Origin: Paracentrotus lividus | Taxonomy: Eukaryota > Echinodermata > Echinoidea > Camarodonta > Echinidae | DNA length: 64,000 nucleotides | Direction: 5' to 3' | Assembly: GCA_940671915.1 (NCBI GenBank) | Contig: CALNVZ010002974.1 | Coordinates: 36,588,989-36,652,988, forward strand | In this document: piece after piece, positions 49,001 to 61,000 of the stretch | How the letters are laid out: every line of letters starts with the position of its first letter | How positions within the stretch are numbered: the first letter of the stretch is position 1 | Notes under the pieces: generated by a model | What the model was told of the DNA's origin: nothing | Seen by the model: the letters and a program-made list of their open reading frames with translations, nothing else | The model's database searches: none | Made by a program: the position numbers and the translations under genes

Positions 49001-52000
49001 TACAGAAGGTCCAGGTGGAGCGTTCACAAACACCGGTGCCTCTCATGGCGGTGAAGGAGGTGGAGAGGACTCATTGGTATCTGTCCCTCGGGCCTATGGC
49101 TCCTTCACTAACCCTATTGAGTTTGGAAGTAGGTCTGGCACAGGAACTAACGGAGGTGGAATCCTGTGGGCTGTCATAACAGATCTCAGGGTCGAAGGTC
49201 GTATTGAGGCAAACGGAATGGGGTCTCACAATGCTGGTGGGGCCAGTGGGGGCAGCATAATGATAGAAGCAGAAACAATCCATGGTTCTGGGGTTATCTC
49301 GGTAAGATATGAATGTATTTTATGAATGAAAACTTTATTTGTTAATCTTTATGATTTCTCAGAGTACTTTGTATAAACCTACGTTTAAAGGTTCAAGAAG
49401 AGAAAAGCAGCTCATTTAGGATTAGATGTACGAAATATTGTGAAATTTTCTAATTTTTGGAATGTGCGAATAGTGAATTAATTAAACATAAATAATAAAT
49501 AATTAAAGCACAAATCACTGTACTAGTGCTATGGTAGGATCTAACATTGCTTGAGGGTTGAGAAATTTGGGGTTACAGGCGCGGATCCAAGAGATTCGAA
49601 TTGAATACATTTCTCAGGCCCAATTGTCTGGGGACAAAAGCGGCTCTATTATGTTTATGCATCGGCCCGATACTTTCATTGTATGAAACAAGGCTGCGTC
49701 CGCTAATGCAATGTATGTTGACTACTTTAACTTACTTTACATTAACTTTTTGTGGGGATTTTTTTTTTATTTCTAATTTAAAAAAAAATTATATTTTTGG
49801 GTTAACCATATACAATTCTTAATTTAGACGGTGAAGGTTTAGGTTGGAACTTGTTCTTTATATTTTTCTAAAGGCAAATGGTGGTGCAGGCACTTGTGGT
49901 GGGGGCGGAGGTCGAATGGCTCTGTACTATCAGCACCTTAGCGACGATGTGACCCATGAGGTCAGAGGAGGTCAAGGGTCAATGTATGAACATGGGGCAT
50001 CTGGAACGGTCTACCTGAAAGAGGACGGTGATGTGGAGAAGAAGATTCTGAAATCTTACAATCACTTTCCAACAGCAAGCTCACAGGTACAATTTGATGT
50101 ATAAAGCATTATATGTGCCATGGGTGCCTGCCAGCACATCCCCGGGTGCATCACATGTGCCAAACTGCACAAACAATTGCCACCTATAAGTATTAACACA
50201 AGTATTATACTGTATGTTACCATAGATTTGTGTTTTAGCCAAGATCCTGTTTACGATTTTCTACATGTGAATCCTCAATATTGAATAGTTATTTTCATCA
50301 GGAATCTTGGGATATTAAAATATTGAAATTTATAATTTCGAGTGGCAGATAAAGTGGTTTATAATTGGAATCTGTTCCCATTGAAATGAAGTTGTTTGGA
50401 CCAAGCCATTTTCCTCATTTTAATGAAATCATCCTATGCTGGACACATACATGCAGGCACATAGACATAAGTGCAAGTTTGATAACAGAACTAAGAAAAT
50501 AGCCTTATTCTAACAAACTCTTGTTGTATCCACGCTCATTACAACAGGGGTAGACTGTGATATGCATACACCAATTCTCAGCTGGTCAACTATGATATTT
50601 TTTTTTAAATTGTCTTTATTAATCTTCCTTTATTAGACAAGGAGAACAGTCATTCCCCTTCCACCTTATTCCGACCCTAACCATGACCTTGACTTAATGG
50701 ACTTTGGTCAATTTGCTCATGTGGAGCTTGAAGCAGTAGACATCAACGGAGACCCTTCAGCAGATAACCACCGCAGGACCCTCAACGTGTCGGATGTTGC
50801 TGGTGATCTACTAGGTGTGTTGCATGTAGGAGAGCATGACAGTATAGAGATTGGCTTGAATGCTACGGGACGGATTCCATTCAGTGTGGTTGTCTATCAG
50901 GTAAAGACTTATACAGTGTTAAAGTTCTTTGTGAGATGATGGTATATGTGTCTGCGACCCCAAGCATTTGATTTGAAAAAGGCAAGATTTTTTTTGGTGT
51001 ATTTTGCTAAGCAATTCATTCATTTTATCCCAGTTGTCTTAAAGAGTAAACATGCTGAAAATCTTTTGAAAATTTGACGAAGATGATTGTCATTTCAACA
51101 AGAAAAGGCTCTTATATGATTTCATTTTGATATCACAAACCCTTCTTACATGGATAACAGCATTTCAAAGTTTCAAATCATCAAATATGTATTTCTAAAG
51201 TATGAAAGTTTATATACAGTGACTTTCTTAACCCCCTCCCCTCAGAATGGAAGAGTTGCTCTTCCATCAAGATCCGTGTTCCAAGGTGTAGACCTGACCA
51301 TGCTAGGAGGGAGGGTAGAACAGGTCAACATACTAGAGATAGCCAAACATGCATATTTCACCTTTGACCCTGCCGCGAGCATCAACTCTAAGGAACCAAG
51401 TGAGATAGAGTTGGTTTCCATGCTTTTGCTAGGGGGAGGAAGGATGCTCTATACCGGAAGCCCTGGTGATGGTGATGAGATGATGATGAGATTGGATGAG
51501 GCATTGGAGGTGCGAGGAGGAGGTATCATGAGAGGGAACTATCTGTCCATCACAGGTTTGTTCTCATTTTCTGTTGTTTAACCCACTGGATGCATCTTGT
51601 ATTAACCCTTTAGTACCTAAACTGCCAAAGACCGTCTGTCAGCTTACTCACTAAACCGCCCAAAACCGCCCTTGTTTTATGCACGCTATAGTCATGATAA
51701 TATAAAAAATATGGGATCAAACATGGCCATACTTGTTGTGCATTATCCAGTGCTATCCGATTATGCACAAAAAATGTATGTTTTACATCCAAATTCTTGG
51801 TTATGAAGTCCCCAACGCTCAGCCCACTGGGCACAATGCCACTGATGCACGCAACAGAGCGGTGCACCGTGGTGGTGATTTGATCGTGCAAGGCCGTGTA
51901 GTCCTAGTCTCGCTGTTTTCACTGTTTTGAGGTACTAAATGAACAATAGGATTTTCCTAATTTTGTTCCCTTTTGCACTTGTTTTGGGAAGTTACTGAAT

Positions 52001-55000
52001 CCCTTTAATACATGTATGTGTAACAATTTAAATATTGTATTAAGTACTATATTTTTTTATCAAGTGGGAACACAAATTAGTAAATCAAGATAATATTTTA
52101 ATGGTGATGAAATCAAAGATTCATTACAGTTTGTTGTTTTGTTCTACAGCACAAGACATTACAGTTGATTCTGGAGCTTTAGTGGATGTTAGCAGGCGTG
52201 GATGGCCTACTGGGGAGGGTCCTAGTCCTGGTATATATGGATCTGTGGGTGGGGCCGGAGCCTCACATGGTGGGCGTGGTGGTAAGGGGACCAGCGTGGA
52301 TCACAGTAACCCCGCTCATGGTAATGTCACTAGTCCAACCGACTATGGCAGTGGAGGTAGTCTTCGTGGTGGCACATTAAAGGTGAGATCAGGCATTTAA
52401 AACTTTTTGTAGAGTTCATGCTTTAAGTGTGGATTTTAAACAATATCAGTGCTGGAGTGATTCATCATTCGCTCCTCGACGAGCACCTGGTTTATAGAAC
52501 AGTGTAACTGCACATGCAATATAATGCCAACAACCAAATGTTGGCATATAATGTCCCTATTTTTTTTTTGAAAGTGCACCCAACTTTCAATTACTCAAGA
52601 TTTTTCCTTATTGATTTATGAACTGGATGTACAATCCTATCCCTTCTCACAAGCAACTTTGATTTAACAACTGTACCGTCCTACAGATTGTATTGGATAA
52701 TATCATTTCATCACTTTGATATGCGCCATTGAATGTTATTTACGGGGATTTATGACACCGTATAAATGCCGTTTCATTGTTAATGATTGTCGAAGTACTG
52801 TAAAGAAAAACGGGGGGAAATGGTTTTCATTTGTCTTCTTTCTGTATAGGGATCATCCGTTGGTGGTGGCATCATTCGTCTAGAGGCTTCAGGCAATGTT
52901 CTTCTGGATGGTGAGATCTTGGCAAGTGGAGGAGATGCCAACCAACTCAGAACAAGTGGAGCTAGTGGAGGAAGCATTTGGGTCTCAGGGGGTGCTGTTA
53001 AAGGTAAGAGTACATGGGGAAAATCATATTTAGTTTGGAAATGTAATCACTAGCACACTAAAGAGTTTTATCTAATTGCAAGATTAGATTTTGGAAATAT
53101 TCATTTTATACAATCAAGAACCATGCAGTGCTGGAGAATTACTGTTACTCCTCTATTACTGCACTGTCGATGGATAGCAGATCCAGTGACTGAAAGCATG
53201 CCTAAACAAGGTAATTTTCTTTGTATAAAAGCAGAATTATCATACACTAGCATCAATAATCTCTTCATATTTTTCACATGATTTTTCCCCTGTGTATTTA
53301 TGAAAGATGAATAGATCTCGTTCTTAAAGGATAAAGACATTGGTTACCTTTTGGAGGGCATGTGTGAAACTAGATTTATGAAGTGGTGAAACCATTGCAG
53401 TCACTTACCTAAATGCTAAGAACCCAATCATGTCAAGTGAAATATATGTCTAATCAGGCCGCTAATATTAATATAAAATTTGCAAGAATAACTGCATACA
53501 AACTATATCTTCTCTAAGCAATCACATACACAGCTCCTAAGCACGTTTTGCAATTTATTTTACAGGGCATGGTCGCATTGTATCTGATGGGGGTGATGCT
53601 ACCTGTGTTCCTCATTGTAGCCAATGTGACTCTGAGCGTCGTTGCTTACAATGCACCGATTACAAATACTGGATTGACTACAATTGTGTTGACAACTGCA
53701 GGTATTCATGGAATAGGAGAAACTGGTGGTCCCACACCGGACGCTACTGCAGTGGAGAAACAGATGGTGGAATAAAGGTATATGGAGCTACCTATCAAAG
53801 CATTTTGAACGTGCACAAATGACTCACACCCGTCAAGGGTAGATGTAAACTATCTAATCCTTCAAAGTCCTTCACTAGTAAACCAAACAGTGTCATATAA
53901 AGTTTTGTGGAGTTAATATTATTTGGTACAATTCAAATAAACAAACAAACAAGATAAAAGCCTTCTCATGGCGTAAATCAGAACGGCAAATTAGGGTAAT
54001 AAGGAAATTATGTAAAATGTGACTTTGTATTAGCAGTCTTTTCTATTGTATCTTATTGATAAAATCATGATTTTGGCAGGAAATTGGAGGAGGAGGTTCT
54101 GGCGGAAGAATCGCACTCCACGCCGAGGATGATTACACATTCCGTGGGACTTTACAGGCTCATGGAGGTGCCAGTCACCATGAGCCTGGTGCAGCGGGAA
54201 CCATCTATACCAGCCTTGTCAATACAAACATCACTCAACGCTCACTCATCATAGACAACATTAACAGAGAACCAATCCAGGAGTTCCTGGAAGATGATCT
54301 TGCCCAGGACAGTTGCAGGACGTATGTCTTTGTAGGGGATGAGCACTTGGATATAGAACGGCTCCAGGTGAGACGTGGTGCCCATGCTGTCTTCACAAGT
54401 TCGATGGAGGGCCAAGGGGAGGTCTGGTGTGGGTATGCTGAAGGGGATAGATCAGGGTTGATACACGTGAGATCGGAGACTCCTGTTCATGTCTTGGACT
54501 CAGATTCACCGTTCCCGGCAGCTTTCAGGAGCTATGAGGGATCCATGCTAGAACTTCCAAAAGGTATGGTACATTTATAAAAGATGTTAAACAAAGTCTA
54601 AACAACAGAAATCTAATGACAATTGCAGCTTTGTAATAAATCCTAGGCTGTAATTCAGTGTGACAACCCTTTAATGTTACACATAGCTTTATAATGATCA
54701 AGCAAAATACTTCTTTTGTATTTTTTGTTTTATTATGTTATAATTTACATTTTTTTTTTGTTCAATTTGATGATCAAAAATACATATTTTATGTATATAC
54801 ATGCACTCTGAACTGCTAATGGCATTTTATAGTGATATGAAATGATTTTTCTTTTATTTGAAATTTTGAATAATATGGGAGACTAAAACACTGATGGGTC
54901 TTCTACATACATGCAATAATCAGAAATGACTTTATGTTGGTGCTTAACTAAATAATATTTGATGTCTTGAGTTATATGTCCAATATTGTAATGAGTTGAA

Positions 55001-58000
55001 ATATGCAGGTTTTACATTCAAGGAAGTAGGAGCCAAGTTAAATATTGATTTCCTTTATGATATTCTAATTTATCCATTGTGCATCAATTTAATTTTTTAT
55101 CTTGAAGCTGTTTATATGAGTGACCTACCACACAAGATCTATATTGATGGGGCTGTTGACGGTTTGGAAGATTTGATCATCGGAGAGAGAGTGGATGTCA
55201 TCCTGGGAAGCAAGGTCTGTCTCGTACTGAAATTTCTGTTTATACTTCTCTATTATTTCAAGGTTATGTTAGATGTTGGGTGTAAATATTTTGTTTTACC
55301 TGGATTAAAAATATTTTTTTTGACTAAGCTCAATACATTTTATTTACATTAAGTATGTCCATAAACTTTTAAATTGGACACTGCTAGCTTAGAGATATGC
55401 CGTAAAAACTGATACTTTGAAGGTTTTCATGTCTCTGACACATGCTTTAATATAAACGATGAAGAATTATAATAAGTTAATGTCAAACAATTATTGCTAT
55501 ATCTGTCCAAAAATCCTGTTCACAAAAAGATGCAAGTGCAAAAAAGAAAAGAATATGACTCCGGGAATATTAGGTGATCAATATCTTGTTCTATAATTTT
55601 CAAATTTTCTTTGCATTCACAGGGAGGCACCGTTAACTATCCAGACCAAACCTTGGTCCTAAACTCACTCCGCATCTTAACAGATGGGCTTCTTAGCTCC
55701 CACTACAGCGATTCTCTCAGTTACGATGATGCTGTAAACCCATCATTATCTCTGGATATCACAGACTTTCTCCATATTCAACCTGGTGGACAACTGAAGG
55801 TATAATCTGTTACCCGCCCGCTCAAAATCACTGATAAGATTCCCAAATTGAATTTTAGGTTTTATGCTTTTACTGAAACTAGATATTTCAAGATTTCAAA
55901 TATACTAAACACTGGTATTTTACTAAATTATAACCAAGTTAAATCTTAGATCTTCGGCTAGCAATGATATTGCATGAAAATGACCTGCTTTTCCTTGAAT
56001 GGAGGTGATTTTCTAACTGTTGTGATTAGAAATCACCTCCATAAATGCACCTGCAGAGCAATGTTATTGATTTCATCACGATTTTCATTCGTTATACACT
56101 CATTAAATTTAATTATTATGTATATTTCAGTTTTAGTTTTGTAGAACCTTTGGTGTTTTGATGTAGTGAAAAATAGCACTTTATGATTAACCATTAGGTT
56201 ACTTTACTTTTTGTTCCTGTTGTTTTTTTTAAATTTTACAGCTGTCGTTAATAATAAGAATATTTAATATGAATATTTAGGTGGAAGATATTTTCACAAT
56301 TTTATAGGCATGGAAATTCACAAGATCATAATTTCTCAATTGAAGTATGTATTTTTGCTGACTCATGAAATGTGCATTGATAAAATCCCCTGCTACAGTA
56401 GACAGTAGTATAATTGTTACAAATTCAAATAATCTTGTCGCAGGGTAATTGGATAAATGTAACTGCTGGAAAGACCATTGAGATTGATAGAGCAGGAGTG
56501 ATTGATGTGAATGGACAGAGTCCTATCAGACCTGAAGACCATGACAGTGGTTTCCCTGGTACTACAGGTAAATTCTCTCTTTATTCCTACCAACATGTTT
56601 AATGATTGGAATTGATATCAAACTGGGTTTCAGATTCAACTTTTGTAGTTTTATAGTTTCTCCTGTCGTAAAATTCTAGTACATGTACATATGCAACATA
56701 GGTGTAGTGTCTTGCACCATCCATGAAGTGACATTTGCTCTGACCTTTAATTTATGTAAGGTAAGAGATGAGGTTGTGATAGGGGTACTTTGTTAGGTGT
56801 ATTGAGCAATTGTCCCAGAACAAAAAAAAGAGTGAAAATGAGTAGCAATGACGATGAACTTATTTCAACTTCAAAATGATATAGAGATCAAAGTTCATAT
56901 TAATTCATTTCATAGCGATTTTTTTTAATGACGGGTAAGGCATATATCTGAATGTCTTTTATTTGTCTGATCAATTATGTATAGAAACAGTTAGTCCCTG
57001 CAGGCTGTATAGCTGAAATGTTGTTCATTGTTTCTTCTAGGATCGTCTGGTGGCAGCTTAGGAGGAACTGGAGGACGAACCTATGATCAGGCAATCCCAG
57101 CCCCTCCTCGAGGCTCTGTCTCCAATCCTCAGTCTTTTGGAAGCTGTGGTGGTCAAAAATATGTAGATCAGGGAAGCTTGGGGTACGGTGGTGGTGTCGT
57201 TAGTCTTACAGCACCTGTCCTTGATCTGAATGGAGCGGTCCAGGCAGACGGTTTATCTTCTACATGGGGACGCAATGGAGGAGGGAGTGGGGGATCTATT
57301 CTCATCAAAGGTATTCTATTTTATCTCTTTTATTAATTAAGGTAATCTGTTTTACACCTTGCTAAACTAATCCATGTTATCCGTTAAGTTATATTGATAC
57401 TTTACAATTCTTCAACCATTTTTTTTATCCATTAAGAATGCATACACATCTTTAAAAAAATCAAAAAAAGGCACCATTTATTGAATGGTTATCATTCATT
57501 TAAATTATCCCTTATTGATATACTTGTTCCTACCTAAGAAAACTTTTGTATTTGCCACATACAGTATGATATCATTTGATCTGCACATTTTCCTCCCAAT
57601 ATTTTTTTTCTGAAATGGGGTAGTACATCATGTCTCAATATTTTTCGTGAGATTGACCTATTTCAATAATCCAATTTTAGCCATTCATATCATTGTTGTT
57701 TTTTTTGTCAACTAGTTTCTTCCCTGCAAGGTCAAGGGTCATTATCAGCTAATGGTGGCAGCGGTGGGATGCATGGTGGTGGAGGAGGCGGAGGTCGTAT
57801 AGGCATCCACTTCATCAACAGCACATTCCATGGAACCTATCAAGCAATTGGAGGTGCAAGTGGGTATGAAGTCGGGGGTGCTGGTACCGCCCTGCTTTAC
57901 AGTGGAGCTTCCAATAAAAGGACGCTGCTGGTTGACAACAGCTTCAGGTCTCCAGGTCCACTTTCCCGTGCTACCAATTATGACATCACTGGAAGCGAAG

Positions 58001-61000
58001 AGAGTTGTCGCACCTGGCTTCTACCAGCCTTTGATGGAGATGAGTATGTGTTTGATGAGTTGAGTCTGAGAGGCGGTGCCCATCTAGCAATAGCTGGTGT
58101 TCATGGTCCTGTTATCAGGAATACAACTGCCATTGTGAGAAGGAGTTCTGGTGATACATCAGGATTTTTCCATGTTGGCCCTCATCAGGTTGGTAAATTC
58201 GATAAAATGCACCATGACAAAGGTTTACAGCCCTGAATTACATGAGGGATGCTAGATCAAGCTTAAACGTTAGGCGACCCATCATATTTGTATTCTAAAA
58301 GTATACCATAGCTATACTCAAAACATAATTTTGCTCAATTGTGTAATTCCATGGCCAAAATTAACAAAGCTCTGATCTAGGCTTTGGCCTTTCCTTGATG
58401 GAACTTATGTGTTTACAATATAGCTTAAATTCTTCAATGGAATGTTATTGTTGTCTTATTAATGTTATATATTTTTTTAACATGTGGCAAAGGGGATCAA
58501 TGTTTTGCGAATTGGTGTTATAGCTTTAGTGTTAGCTTGGGCAAGACGCTCTCCTTCATGATTAATTATTATCCTTTGGTATTTCAGGATCTCAAGATTG
58601 ACCTTCCATCTGAACACCCACGCGCTGCCTGGAGTGTGCTTCTCAATCCACATGGTGACCTTGAAATGCCAGCTGATATTGAGATCCATGGCGTGACCTT
58701 TGAACTTGATGGCCAACTGCATACTGTTCGAAATCTCACTGTAGGACATGGTGGGGTGGTCAATGTTAGGTGAGACAAATAGTATCAAATTTATGATTCA
58801 GTCTTTTGGGTGCATGCTGTTTTCGTTTAAGTGGCAGCAAATCGCGCTCAGGAAATGAAATAGTCAATTTGATGTCTTAGATAATGATGGTGTTTTCGTT
58901 TACAATCCACTCCTCTCAATCTTTCCAGCAAGTGCCAGATTGTCATATCTTCTTATACCAGATGTTCCCAGAACCTTATTTTTGTGATCCTTACATTATG
59001 GTGTGGAGTAGTTCCCTCTAATTTTTTTGCTTTTCTCATAATATCTGCATTACTCAAGTTTCAAGTAATGTTCTATTTTAAAAACTGAATCTATACTCAG
59101 TGACTGGCCTGTCCTGTTTCTGATAAAATTTGGTAGACATTGAATTGTTGTTGCACGTATGTATTCATGTATACTTTTATTATTATCATTTTTGTTATAT
59201 ATATCAATAATTATTTTATGATTTCCTATCACCAGACCTTACACCAATGGCAGTGCAGGTATCTCTCACTCTCTGCACTATGACTCCATCAGAATACGAG
59301 GAGGAGGAAGATTAGTAGTGGAAGGTGGAGTAGAAGGTTTCAGTCTCCGTGGTAACCGACTGGTTGTGGAGAGCGGTGGTATCCTGGAGGCTGACCATCT
59401 GCAGCTGGTGGTGGAAGATCTCATAGTGGAGGAACTTGCAACGATCAACATGAACTATGTGGTAAATTCTAGATTTTCAATTGTCAAGGTTTACCACAGA
59501 GGCCTACTCTTGTAGCCATAGAGCATTATTACCACACAAACATACATGTACAAGAACATAAATTGTACAAACCCTGTCTTTATTTTCGGTTGCTTTTTAA
59601 CTCTATAACAGAAATAAAAGGCAAACAAATAAAATATGAATATTCAAACTTATGCCATTTGTATAAATTGGAGTTGTTATATATTTAGGTGGTATGTACG
59701 TATGTACATATCACCTCTTGTAATTGTCCGAATCTTCTTTTTTATTTTCCTCTTTATTTTTTATGTGCACTTTTTGTGTAGATGATAACTCAAAAAATAA
59801 TGCATTAAACCATTTTCAACTTTTCAGCAATTATAGATCATCATAAAGTCTCGACACTAACTCATTTTCTTATCAATTGCAATCACGTGACGTCATCTAG
59901 ACGCCGTTTTGTAAAATCACGTTATCAATCATAACTTCATAACTGATAATCATTGATTAATCATATTTAGTACACATAAACTTCCAGAACCGTTGGTGTC
60001 AAAAATTTTCGCCAAATGAGTCGTGACTGGTCTTAAATTAAAGAGCATCATCTTCCTAACAAAAAATAATTCGACAGCCTATTTGATAAATGCTTTTAAC
60101 AGGGTGAAAAATCTCAAGAACCAGTGTGTCAAAATAAAAAAATGCTCAAAATCACCCCATATTCATAAAAAGTATGTTTCAGGCCATTTCAAGCATTTTG
60201 AAAATTTCCGCGTGTAACCACCTGCGCTCGCCGTTAATCAAGTAAAACTCCGGATTTTTTTCTTGATTTGCATTTCAGACACATTACATAAGAATTTTTT
60301 TTTATATTTTCTTAATGTTTATGAGATAGGAAATATAATTCACCAATAAAATTTAGGGGTCAAGGGGATAGAACATCGTCAGATTCTCATGCAAACTCAA
60401 AATTTCATTAAATGTTGTTTATATTAATAAATATTGTTCGATTTTCTCCCAAATTCTAATAAGCCTTTTTCATGATATGGCTAAGTAAATTCTCAAACAG
60501 GTTAATTGTAAAACGTAATTCATTTAAATTTACCGTATTACAAATTTCACATATAAGTACATACCACCGATAATTGTACGTGTTACAATTTTAAGCTCTA
60601 GTTTGAAATATTATTTTTGTCAGTCTCAATTCACTGGAGGTCAAGGGTCAGAGGACTCAGGGGCGGGGCATGGAGGCTTTGGAGGAGGCACTAATGATCA
60701 GCTCAGAGGAATTGCTTATGGAGATGTCTTCCGACCCATCGACTTTGGTAGCATGGGAGGAGATGAAGATATCAGAGGAGGTGGAATACTGCATGTGGCT
60801 GCAAGCAACCTCATACAAATAGATGGTGAGCACGGCGTCTTGTCTACATGCTTCTCCCCACCCAAGCGTAAATGGGTACCTGGTGCGAATGTCATTGTGG
60901 TTTGATCAGCACTGTGTGCACCTTATTTTATTTGCGCCTGGCTTGAATGCTCCTCAGGGAGTGGAGATAGTGGCAAGCTTGAATCTGATGAACGGGGTCC

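Noticed and set aside
55009-55107. Alternative 5' extension of exon 42 (starts GFTFKEVG...)
   Set aside because: In frame and behind an acceptable TATGCAG, but it adds a hydrophobic segment absent from the other ten modules. The acceptor at 55107 gives the expected spacing.
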